64,000 nt of DNA from Gaertneriomyces semiglobifer. Lineage: Eukaryota > Chytridiomycota > Chytridiomycetes > Spizellomycetales > Spizellomycetaceae. This document shows positions 11,768 to 21,840 of the stretch, one piece after another. The number at the start of each line of letters is the position of its first letter. The first letter of the stretch is position 1. The DNA lies in NCBI GenBank assembly GCA_025558075.1, contig JAHLKF010000002.1, forward strand, positions 868,001 through 932,000. The letters are read 5' to 3'. Below the pieces are notes generated by a model. The model did no database searches, was not told where the DNA came from, and saw nothing but the letters and a program-made list of their open reading frames with translations. A program made the translations under genes and the position numbers.

Positions 11768-13738
11768 TTATCTACTTCTCCCAAAGAGCCGTCCTAACCC
11801 CAGCGGCTTCAAACGAAAGCTCTTGACACTCTCGCTCTTTGGTGTTCCACCGCCATTCATGTGCAAATCGAGCTTCGAAAACGATGTCACAGTAAATTGG
11901 GTGGCTTCATCATCGTGGTCCTCCATATCGTAATCTTTCCGAATCTGCGATGGAAAATCGTATCTAGCTCTATCTTTATCTACGTCATCCACATGAATAT
12001 CAATCTGCTGTTCCCGGGGACCCACTCGTTCCATCAACTGGTTTATCACAGCATTCATTTCTCGCCATCGTTGGTCCCAAAGCTTCTCTCGTTCTCCAAT
12101 TACACTAATCAGCATACCAAGCTCTGACTTCAGATCTTTAACTTCGCTTCTCAATCCTGTGATGTCGCCTCGCAGTTCGTTGACTTCACTCCGCACTTGC
12201 TTCAGTTCAGGAGTCGAGCTGTTCGTGGTGCGGCTGTGGATGGTGGGTGTGCGAAGTGTGTGTATGGTTGGCAGCTTGGTGAGAGGTGTGGGATGTGGGT
12301 CGTTGGGGAGAAGTGGAAGGGGGTGTGGAGAGTTAGAACTTTGTTGTTGTGCAGGCGACAAGTGCACGGGTGATGTGGGTGGAGGTGTGAGAGGACGCGA
12401 ATTTGATGATGGTCCAGAAGTAGGTATCGTTGTAAATGGGCTGTGGAACATGTACGAGTCAGGCTCTGTGAGGGCGGCTTGATTCGCGTCGGTCTCGGTT
12501 GTAGTGATGGTGCTTCCTGTTGCGATAGGGGTGCCAGGAACAGTGGCGATCGCAGCAACGGGCGCAGTTTCAGGCATCCCACCACTATCAGTCGCAGATA
12601 TGCTGGCGTTCTCCCCAAGTTCATCGATGACGCTGGGTGGCCTTCTCTTGCCAATCGTCCTCGGAAGCGACAACATTGGCTCGCTACAGGTCTTTCTCAA
12701 CGGAGGTCTCACTGCGTTGTGCGCATGGCTACGCTCGTCATCTGCAGGCGATTCGCCGCGTACAGTTCTTTCATCGTCACTTTCCTCCTCATCCCTCCCA
12801 CACCTGCTTACATCTAGAATTCGGCTCACCTCTCCAACCTCAACTCCAAGTAAGGTAACCGGACACTCCAGGCATACCCCCTCTACCCCATCCACCTCCA
12901 CCTCCACCCTTACAAAGTGTCTCAGTTCGCTAACCTCACCAGAACCCCCCAAACTGCTCTGGTTCGGTCTAGGGTCGTCAGGGACGCGCAATTGAATCAC
13001 ATTTCGATCGAAGAAATCCTCATGAGGATCATAGTTCTCCGATTTTAGGTATGACCAATTGATCAGCTTTCTCTTCACTCCACCTTCAGTATTCAAGCTT
13101 AAGCCTTTATTGGACGTTCCTGATGCCGCGGGGACTGACGGGAAATACACCTCCCACAATTGTACGCGCACATTCTCAACCGCCCAACCTCTCATGACTA
13201 ACCTCCACCCAACCTCAAAGACATCTCCTACTCCCAAAACGGTGCGATCCAGTGTCACATCATACTGTACTGTTTCTGTCACGTCGACCCATCTCCATCC
13301 TTTCGGTCGCAAAATCTCATTCACCAGCTTCTCATCAATAGCAGGGTGTGGAAACACCATAAACGGATCAATGGATGATGACACTTCCCGTTTCGCAGTC
13401 CCAAAGTTCGTGGCATACTCAATTGTGGCACATAGCTTGTACCGCACCTGATGCACCTTCCTTGTGAACGGGAACAGCGTCACCACTTTTCTGCTGGGTG
13501 GCAGAACCGGATTCGTTGGAAGTTTCAGTTTCCATTTAATGAGATGTGTTCCAGAAGCGAGTGTCAATGGTCCACCTGTTGAGAGCGTCAGAAGCGTCAA
13601 TCCGTCCGAAAACCCTTGAAATGTGATGTTGAGCGTTAACTCGAGCGTGGGGTTAGGCTGCACGAGCTGAAGAGTGCCCCTTAGATATGTAGGCGTGATA
13701 CCATCTACAACGATGAATAGGTTTTTGGTTAGCTGCAC
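11768..13738 (-). CDS. Arrestin-fold protein with C-terminal coiled coil (hypothetical)
   Basis: A single uninterrupted 656-codon frame. The first ~330 residues read like an arrestin-type beta sandwich: LFIVVDGITPTYLRGTLQL, HLIKWKLKLP, VHQVRYKLCATIEY, and paired strands such as VFEVGWRLVMRGWAVENV. A low-complexity Ser/Thr/Pro region follows, then a coiled coil at about residues 505-575 (ELKQVRSEVNELRGDITGL). It ends with FRLKPLGLGRLFGRSR, a basic amphipathic tail. Fungal arrestin-like proteins act as ubiquitin-ligase adaptors or signalling scaffolds, but I see no clear PPxY motif, so that role is not claimed. Confidence 0.65.
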   Translation of the reverse strand: MQLTKNLFIVVDGITPTYLRGTLQLVQPNPTLELTLNITFQGFSDGLTLLTLSTGGPLTLASGTHLIKWKLKLPTNPVLPPSRKVVTLFPFTRKVHQVRYKLCATIEYATNFGTAKREVSSSIDPFMVFPHPAIDEKLVNEILRPKGWRWVDVTETVQYDVTLDRTVLGVGDVFEVGWRLVMRGWAVENVRVQLWEVYFPSVPAASGTSNKGLSLNTEGGVKRKLINWSYLKSENYDPHEDFFDRNVIQLRVPDDPRPNQSSLGGSGEVSELRHFVRVEVEVDGVEGVCLECPVTLLGVEVGEVSRILDVSRCGRDEEESDDERTVRGESPADDERSHAHNAVRPPLRKTCSEPMLSLPRTIGKRRPPSVIDELGENASISATDSGGMPETAPVAAIATVPGTPIATGSTITTTETDANQAALTEPDSYMFHSPFTTIPTSGPSSNSRPLTPPPTSPVHLSPAQQQSSNSPHPLPLLPNDPHPTPLTKLPTIHTLRTPTIHSRTTNSSTPELKQVRSEVNELRGDITGLRSEVKDLKSELGMLISVIGEREKLWDQRWREMNAVINQLMERVGPREQQIDIHVDDVDKDRARYDFPSQIRKDYDMEDHDDEATQFTVTSFSKLDLHMNGGGTPKSESVKSFRLKPLGLGRLFGRSR

Positions 13739-14552
13739 AAACGTAATCGTTCAAGAAAGCGCAGAGCCCCCTTCAACGTACAATATCCGTGGATAAAAGA
13801 GGAATGCCCGTCCACAGGCACTAGCGCCATTACCGGTTCCTTCATCTTTCCTACTTAATCCCTTTATAATGGAGCCTCAATTTGACAGAGTAGCTAGACT
13901 AATCTATCCAAACTCTAAATCCACGTCCACCCGTCTCTACAGTCTTCCCTTTCAATCGCTCACTACTGAATGTGATGTGGCAGCATAATAAAAGGAGAAG
14001 AGCTTCTGTATCTGAATCAAGGTTTCTGAAGGCAAAACTTAAAGCTAATTCCTCATGGCTGAAAGACAAGCGTTGATACGCGTTTTCCTCTTTGGCAGCA
14101 AACGCAAGGCTTTCGTTTGACGAATAGTGATTGTGAACTCTAAAACGTAGAGGCACTCTCGCTATCGTACTTATGCCAGCCTATGATGTCCCAGCGAGAT
14201 GCTTTGTTCAGGTTGCTTCGGGTTGTTGCAGTCGAGAAGCCAAGCGTCTGTGCTACAAGTATCCAACTGGGCTGGTGACAGTTAGCGAGGCAATTCGGGC
14301 ATGCTCTGGTATGAACTAGGTTGGCCATGCAAATCATTGACGAGGACCTTTCTTCCATGACTGGTTGGAAGTGATTGGCCTCGGAAAACGGCGTCGGATA
14401 TGCCAGCTTATGGTTGATGGGAGTGCGCAGTACCACCAGTCTATTAGCAGGGGATCAAGGCCTGCCTACTCCTAGGGATATCATCTCTTTTCATTTTGAG
14501 AGCTATGATGACATCTGCCTCATTCGCGCGACTTTTGCTAGCAGTAGTCGAA
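13739..14552. other. Intergenic, unassigned
   Basis: Frames on both strands are short and mutually shadowing. The plus frame at 14375-14695 and the minus frame at 14140-14436 have no recognisable features. I see no tRNA or repeat. Confidence 0.4.
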
Positions 14553-14795
14553 TCATACGTAGCGTACGTAGCGATATTGTACAAGAAGCACAAATGAAAC
14601 CAGTAAAGCCGACATGGCGCCCGCGGTTTCTTGAGGCTTTTTTACCGCGGCCCTCTTCTCCGTCCAGTCATCCGAACAAGCAACAAAGCCTCTGAACAGA
14701 AGCCCTCCGCCGGATTGAGTCACGAGCAGTTGTTTACCCTTCCTAAGCTGCGATTTACTGGTTCTATATAATGCAAGTGCGACAGGGCATGACAA
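14553..14795 (-). CDS. Small hypothetical protein with C-terminal membrane segment
   Basis: An 80-residue frame starting MSCPVALALYRTSK and ending with a hydrophobic stretch (AGAMSALLVSFVLLVQYRYV). It starts ~43 bp from the oppositely oriented gene at 14839, the compact divergent layout seen elsewhere in this genome. No family recognised; a small tail-anchored or mitochondrial protein is possible. Confidence 0.35.
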   Translation of the reverse strand: MSCPVALALYRTSKSQLRKGKQLLVTQSGGGLLFRGFVACSDDWTEKRAAVKKPQETAGAMSALLVSFVLLVQYRYVRYV

Positions 14796-14838
14796 GTTTA
14801 GCGAACACCTGCAAAAGGCATTACCTCTTTGTCAAAGC

Positions 14839-15316
14839 ATGTCGCTTATTACCAAGAAAATATTGGCCTCTACTACTACTCGGCCTGGCTGGGCCATAGT
14901 ATCCTGCCGCTTCCTGCGCAGCACGCCTGCACAGAATCCCGTATCATCATCCAACCATGCTCGAAATGTTGGACCAAATGTGAACAGGCCCGACACCACC
15001 GTGTCGGCTGGTCAACAGCAACAGTCTCGCAATGCTGGACCTCAGATGGATTACTACGAGGGCCATGTCGGCGATTGGTTCGAAGATGTTGTTTGCCGTG
15101 ACGAACCCGAACCGCTGGTCGAAGCAATGATGGACATAAAGCACTGGACTAGCGAACCTGGTCATCCTGGCGCCATGTTTGAAGGTATACCAACCGTGCA
15201 TTCTTTGTGGATGCACAATGTTTGCAGATGTGGTTTCTCACTGAAAGTGACTGATAGATTCGGGAGGTCAAGTCGACCGAGATGATGCTCCTGCTCCGCC
15301 GAGAAAAGGCCATTGA
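14839..15316 (+). CDS. Small putative mitochondrial protein
   Basis: Exon 1 is 14839-15184. A second exon from 15258 is joined by a GTATAC donor and a GATAG acceptor, giving about 134 residues. The N-terminus (MSLITKKILASTTTRPGWAI) is basic, Ser/Thr-rich and amphipathic like a mitochondrial presequence. The middle contains DYYEGHVGDWFEDVVCRDEP. The C-terminus is uncertain: if the donor lies further on, the other open frame of exon 2 would end at 15356 with a helical sequence (STEMMLLLRREKAIDRRLPG) that looks more protein-like. Family unknown. Confidence 0.5.
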
Positions 15317-15691
15317 CCGTCGTCTGCCCGGTAACCGAGGAAGTGATCACAAGTAGCATCATCTGCGAGTTATCCATACTGTTTTCGTTCTGTACATTAG
15401 CATGGCGAATGAATACTTCCTTTAAAACGGCTTGTTGAGAGTGTTTCCAGGTCGTTGTCAGGATCGAAACAGTATTGATTGTTCTTGCTCAAAATTGATC
15501 ATCCGTACTGCCGTCGAGAGTTCGCTTTTCTTGATTCAGTGCTGGAAATCAAAGGACGAGCTGAGGTTTGACGCGTTGGCTGACGTGGGATAACTCCGAC
15601 GATGCTCCGCGGCGATGACTAAAATACATATACACTTGGCGTAATGTAGCGGACGCACTAATCATCGAGGCATACATTCATTCCAACCAAG
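15317..15691. other. Intergenic, promoter of TTLL gene
   Basis: 3' end of the small mitochondrial gene and upstream region of the tubulin ligase gene. Nothing else is seen. Confidence 0.4.
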
Positions 15692-17764
15692 ATGATCCGA
15701 CCAGCATCCGCAGGAAAAGAGAGTTCCTCAAAGTCAGACGCGGCTCCTGTAAGGCGAAAACCGAGAAAGCGTCAGCCAGCAATGACCATCAACACTGTTC
15801 AGTGCAAATACGACATTGTACGCGAGTGCAGCCAACGTCTGGGGTTTAAGGATGTAGACGACACCATTCCATGGCTCTTGTACTGGATCGATACCGGTGT
15901 GTCGGTGGAGAGAGTTCTATCCATGTAAGGTCAAAAGGTCACCCAGCATTGGCTGGCATCCGGAGTGCAAACTCATCGCAAAAAAAACATCTCCAGGAAA
16001 CCGTTCCAGCGAATCAATCATTTTCCGGGAATGCACGAAATTTGTCGAAAAGACAGGCTTGCGCGCAATCTGGAGCGCTTGTCCCGACTTTTTCCCAAAG
16101 AAGCCAACTTCTTTCCGCGATCCTGGATTCTGCCGGTACAGTGGTCAGACTTCCAGTTACACTGCAAAGGTCTACGTAGAAAATGCTTCATTGCCAAGCC
16201 CAACCATGGATGTCAGGGGAAAGGGATTTTTCTCTTCCGAGATCCAAAGGAAGTGATTCCAATAATGGACTCTTTCAAAGTCTCAGGTGGCAGTCTGATT
16301 GTCCAAAAGTATCTGCATCGACCATGTCTCATTGACGGGTATAAATTTGATCTGAGAATATACGCACTGGTCACATCGGCGGACCCGCTGCGGATCTTTG
16401 TATATCGAGAAGGCCTGGCCCGTTTTGCTACCGAACCGTATCGGGATCCTCACGAAGATAACCTGGACAATGTTTGTATGCACTTGACGAATTATGCCAT
16501 CAACAAGCATTCCACAAATTTTCACCACTCTTCCGATCATAATGAAGGCAGCAAACGATCCATGTCTTCGGTATTCCGGCGACTAGCTACGACAAAAGGG
16601 AGCGCAGTTGTGGACAAGCTATGGAATCGGATCAAGGAAACCATCGTCAAGACGCTATTGACGATCCAGCCCCAACTAAAGCAGAACCTACAAGCCTGTT
16701 TTCGTTCGCGACATAAAACTGATGAGCAGGACGGGGATCTACCTGCGTGGATGAGATGGAGCAATAGTCAGTGCTTTGAGATTCTGGGTTTTGATGTGTT
16801 CCTCGACCACAAGCTGAAGCCATGGATTTTGGAAGTGAACCATTCTCCTAGCTTCACTTGTGACACCGTTCTTGACACCGAGGTCAAACGTGGGGTTATA
16901 TCTGATGCTTTGCGTTTGTTGAACATGGATGCGGTACGACCGAAACGGTTTGAGCAGCAGCAAAAGTTGAAGTCACGAAGCCGACTTTTAGGTGCTGTTC
17001 CGACAAACGTGGACAGCGGACCACATCCGGTCCGTGAAAGACTTGCAGTGAACGATCATTCGGATGATAGTGGCAAAATGGAATCGTCAAGCTCCCTCGA
17101 TATGGATGCATGCAAATCTCCAGACAAAGATGAATGGAAGCAGCAAAGTGACTTCGGGCATGAAACGCCGCCTGTGTCCGAAAAGACTGCAAAAGCTCTC
17201 GCTGAATACAATCAGCAGTTTCCGTCCGGGGACCTGGCGCTGCTGGCAGCGTTTGAAGATGCGAATTTAGGTGGCTATGAGAGAGCCTTTCCCCCTGCTG
17301 ACAAGGCAAAATTCGGGCACTACCTGACGCTCATGCGGCAAGCAGCCGAGATGTTCAGCGAGACGCTGGCGACCAGGCGCCGCAAGGAACATTTGATGGA
17401 AATGAAACGCCGAGAAGAAGCGCAACTGCAGAAGCTTCAAAGCTGGCGTGAAGCGCGTCAGAGTCGCAAAACGCGTTCTGTACCGGAATTGAGGGCACCA
17501 GGATTCGAGGGACATGGACTAACACAGAGGTTGGCGTCCGATTCAGCGTTGTACAGTAGTCATGGGTCTACGTCTGCCTCTCGAGAGTCTCCGCCTGGGT
17601 GTTCATTTCGAAGTCGAAATGCCGCTCGCGACGTCAAACTGAAGGACAGGATGCGTGGGAAAGTTGTTATGAAGGTTAACGTTGAGTGTCTCAATGAAAG
17701 ATTTTCCGACGCTCTTTTTCTCAAACAGCAAGAGGCAGTAAGTCGCTTAAGTTACAATGTGTAG
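15692..17764 (+). CDS. Tubulin-tyrosine-ligase-like protein (TTLL6/13-type polyglutamylase)
   Basis: Exons 15692-15924 and 15997-17764 give about 666 residues. The ATP-grasp catalytic core has NHFPGMHEICRKDRLARNL, CFIAKPNHGCQGKGIFL, QKYLHRPCLIDGYKFDLRIY, MHLTNYAINKHSTNF, CFEILGFDVFLDHKLKPW and LEVNHSPSFTCD, in TTLL6/TTLL13 order. Such enzymes add glutamate side chains to tubulin, mostly in axonemes and basal bodies, which fits a fungus with a flagellated zoospore. After residue ~400 comes a long, mostly charged C-terminal region with a Glu/Arg-rich helix (TRRRKEHLMEMKRREEAQLQ) that may bind microtubules. Confidence 0.9.
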
Positions 17765-18142
17765 AACAGACGGAAAGAAACGGATGAGTGATGATTGGCG
17801 ATGGCACACATTGACAGAGTTCCAGTTAGGTGTAACTCCTGTGCTACATTTATATCCTGAAAATGAGATGGCGTACCCAAACTACTAGAAGTCGTTTACC
17901 ACCTTCTAGTTGAAGTACACCTCCACCGCAAACCCTCAGCAGGAGTCACAGGTCGTCTGTACGGATGCTGCCTCCAATACCGCTTTTGGGGCAAGGTGGA
18001 CCCACTTTGCCGTTGGACGGTTATGTAACCAGCTTCTGGCTTGTCCTATGCAAACAGTCCTCCTCGTTTCTCCCTTGCAATATCCTATCTGGCAGTTGGT
18101 TAGCGGTTTCATTTAATGCTTTCAGTCGACTTTAAATTCTAG
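17765..18142. other. Intergenic
   Basis: Terminator and upstream region. No gene is seen apart from the degenerate ORF that starts at 18143. Confidence 0.4.
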
Positions 18143-18700
18143 ACCAACGCAGCCGAGGGATGGCGGACGCAGCAGCTGGCACTCCAGCTGGAGATCGAGA
18201 AGGAGAAAGAAAAAACCAAGCGGGAGAAGGCGCGACTGGATGTGGAACTCGAGATAGAACGGGAGCGACAAACCACCGCGCGCCTCTTCATAACCGAGCG
18301 CACCGAGCGCAAGCGTCCTCACCATTTACATTTGATCTCGAATATCATAATGATGGACGTAACCTCGAATATCTTGAAAACACTCTCACGAAATGTGCCT
18401 CGTCGATCTCCGAAGTTCGTAACGTGGATCGGCGGAACGCCAAGTCTCCTCATACATACTGCTTTCATTTTGATCTTAAAATCTTGGGCCTGGCGACGCG
18501 TCGACGGCACAGTCGCTGTAAAGTACCGGCACAGTCATGCAATGCAGTGGCACAGGCGCCAAACTCCGCTCGTTAACACGGACGCGTGCTCAAAAAATAC
18601 AAAATGCCAAGGCAGTTTGGACCTTGAAACTTGTTGTGGGCCTTTTGCGACAGATTGTCTCCTCGCGGTCCTCGCCAACATGGCCCATCATCGACCTTAA
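18143..18700 (+). pseudogene. Coiled-coil ORF remnant of a dispersed family
   Basis: An open frame of 185 codons without a convincing start. The first third is a strong coiled coil (QLALQLEIEKEKEKTKREKA, then LDVELEIERERQTTARLF). The rest is low in family features and overlaps a cluster of GGCACAG words (about 18510-18553). A small coiled-coil gene with GGCACAG words upstream of its degenerate copy occurs in the 37-40 kb island, so I infer a decayed member or relative. It lies between two ordinary genes, so it may be an isolated insertion. Confidence 0.35.
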
Positions 18701-18974
18701 AACTAAATTTAAAGGCAATCCCTTTGCAATCGCCGGCCTGCCAAGGCCATCAGTTTCACGCCATTTTCTCCTGCCTTGGCAAGATTGGTTTCTGCTGTCG
18801 CCTTTTTTTGCTGCGTATGAGCATCATCTCTGTAGATGGTACATTCTAAGAATGTTGTATAAAAGAGACCTTCCATGTTGCAGGCTGAGCCCCATTCAGG
18901 CTGTGTGAATTCGGGTGTAGAAGAACATTCCATTTCTATCGTACCGTTCCAATCCGTAGTTCACTAGAGCCGTC
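18701..18974. promoter_or_regulatory. Upstream region of the antiporter gene
   Basis: Contains ttgtataaaa at about 18853-18862, about 120 bases before the ATG at 18975, a possible TATA element. Confidence 0.3.
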
Positions 18975-21673
18975 ATGGGTGAAGGAGGCACATTCCTTGC
19001 CGGTACCAACCCGTTGGCCGAGCCAATAGGCCTGTTTCTAGTCCAAATATTGCTTATTGTCGTGCTCTCCCGAGTGTTGGCTATTGGCCTGGGTTACTTG
19101 AAGCAGCCTAGGGTCATAGCAGAGGTGATCGGCGGCATCTTGTTGGGGCCATCATTATGTTCCCGTTCTCAGGCATTCAAAGACAATGTCTTTCCAAAGG
19201 TTCGTCGATCAACCGTGAAAGTTACTGGTATTCAACATTCTCACTGTTCCATCTATCCGCAGGAGTCATTGCCGCGCCTTTCCCTGATAGCCAATTTCTC
19301 ATTGATTTTGTTCCTTTTCTTGGTGGGAATTGAGTTGGACCCGACCACTGTATTCAAAAAGTTCCGCCAATCTGCTGCCATTTCCTTGACCGGAATTGCT
19401 CTTCCATTCGCTGTCGGCGTGGGTGTCAGCCATCTGATCTATGAAAATTTGGCCGACCAGAATGTGCCTTTTACAAGTTTCTTTGTTTTTCTTGGCGTCG
19501 CTATGTCTATCACTGGTATGAATCGTAGAGCTTTCTTATGGAACTCATATGCTTCATATGCTAACCGTTTTCCTCGCACAGCATTCCCGGTGCTTGCTCG
19601 GATATTGACGGAAACCAAACTCATTCAGACATCTGTCGGCCAAATCACACTTGCATCCGCGGCCGTCGATGATGGAATCGCTTGGTGTCTTCTCATCCTG
19701 GTTGTCGCCCTTATCAACAATCCGTCCAACTCTGTCCAGGCCCTCTATGTGTTCCTTGTCGTCATTGCTTGGGGATTGTTCCTTTGGTTCGCTATACGTC
19801 CAATCTTGATGTCTTTGGTCAATCGGTCTGCGGGCAGCGATTCAATTTCGCACCTGAGCGTACTCGTCACTTTCATTGTCATTCTGGTGTCGAGTTTCTT
19901 CACTCAGGCGGCAGGTGTGCACGCCATCTTCGGCGCATTCCTCGCCGGATTGATCACACCCCACGATCACGGTTTCGCGATCAAGCTCACAGAGAAAATC
20001 GAGGATCTGGTTACAATGCTTCTCTTGCCTTTGGTAAGTGCTTTTTCTGTGATTTGCGACTGGGTCTCTCGCTTACCTTAACTTCGTGCAGTACTTTGCA
20101 TACTCTGGTCTCAACACAAACATCGGTATGCTTAACGACGGAGAGTCTTGGGCCTACACGATACTTGTTATTGTTGCTGCCTGCGGAGGGAAGCTCATTG
20201 GGTGCACTGCTGCCGCTCGTCTGACCGGCTTTGGCTGGCGCGAATCGTTAGCATCTGGCATTTTGATGAACACCAAAGGGTTAGTCGGATGTACTAGCAT
20301 CAGACAGTCTGTGAACTCCGTCACTTATGCTCTGATTTCTTAGACTTGTTGAGTTGATCGTGCTGAACCTTGGTTACAGCGCGGGTGTCATCAACCAAAA
20401 GATATTCACAATGTTCGTGATTATGGCGCTCGTTACCACTTTCATGACCACCCCGCTTGTGACTTGGGTGTATCCGCCAAAGATTTACTTAAAGCAATCG
20501 CGCGCCATTACCCATGACACGTTGTCTTCGATTGCCGCCAAAGATGACATGAGTCCTTACCACCACGAGGGCGGTCCGGACGACGTGAAAGTGGTTATCT
20601 GCCTGCCGAATATGCACGCTGTTCCGCCGATGATGAGCATTACACAGATGTTCCAGACCGCGAAACACCGCGTTCAGGTCTACGCTCTTCGACTTATCAA
20701 GTTAACCGAACGCACGTCGACGTACATGATGGCCGCCAACGCGACCGAGACTATGCGCGCGGATCCGGTCGTCAACGTGTTTAGGACGTTCAGTCAGCTA
20801 AACCATGTGGGTAGTGTTACAACCTTGGTCTCAGTGTCCCATACAGAGGACTTTGCTGCAAAAGTAGTAGAGACGGCAAATGACGCGAACGCGGACCTTG
20901 TGGTGGTGCCGTGGCATGTTCCCGTGGATCCTGATACGAACAAAGTGCTGGGTATGCAGACCAGTCCGTTGTCGGAGCCTTTAGTCAAGGATGTTCTCGC
21001 CATAGCACCTTGCACCGTTGGCGTGTTCATCGACCGAGGTTTTGGAGTAAATCAAAGCACGCTGGACGAGCGGACTGATATGGATATTCAGCGCTTTGCG
21101 GAAGGAAAGCTCACCCAGCAGACAGTTTTGGTACCTTTCTTCGGCACACGGGAATGTTACGAAAGTCTGAGGTTTGTCACCTCTCTTGCCGCTCAATCCG
21201 GAATTCTGGTGGTGGTGCTCCATGTGCAGCCTTACACCTCCAAGTCTCTGGATGATATGCACGCTGTTCGAGTGACTCCTACTTCTACCAAAACGCTCAG
21301 CACGGACGCCAGTCCTGTGGGCGACGATTTACCGAAGGATCAAGACCTCATTGCAGATTCCAAGTCCACCGGCCTTACGGGCCATGATGCTTTCAAGGCT
21401 CTCCGTCGTGCAGCGCCTATTCTCACTGTGGAAGTGATTACATCAATCGATCCCCTCCAAGACATTGTCACCCGTGGCACCAAACTCGGCCGTAAAGACT
21501 TGATAGTCATTGGCCATGACGCATACTACACAAGTGTAAGTCCACCAGTTGTTAGCGTCGGTGGCATGAGAAGACGAGGAGTAGTGGGGCGCTGGGCAGA
21601 CGAAGAGTGCGCCAGCAGCGTTGTCGTTATAAGGAAGGGTGAAAGATGGGAGGAGGCAACCAAGATGGTGTGA
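18975..21673 (+). CDS. KHA1: K+/H+ antiporter of the CPA2 family (Kha1-like)
   Basis: Exons 18975-19199, 19263-19515, 19582-20033, 20092-20279 and 20344-21673 give about 815 residues. The N-terminal half has about 12 membrane helices with CPA2 signatures: QPRVIAEVIGGILLGPS, FLFLVGIELDP, ASAAVDDGIAW (the ion-binding aspartates), HAIFGAFLAGLITP and GYSAGVINQKIFTMFVIMAL. It exchanges K+ for protons across an endomembrane, probably Golgi, as in yeast Kha1. The cytosolic C-terminal ~380 residues form two domains of USP-like pattern (VKVVICLPNMHAVPPMMS, then QTVLVPFFGTRECYESLRFV), probably regulatory. All four introns are 58-66 bp. Confidence 0.92.
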
Positions 21674-21840
21674 GAACTCTGATTGTAAAAATGTATGATA
21701 GTTTATAAATGTTACTGCGACAATGTGATAGAGCAAAGATCTTGACATGTACCCCTTCCATTAACCAACTTCCCACCTTGATTATTAACCCTTTTTACTT
21801 CCGCAACACTCAGCCGGCTAGTCTTCAGCACCTTTGACAT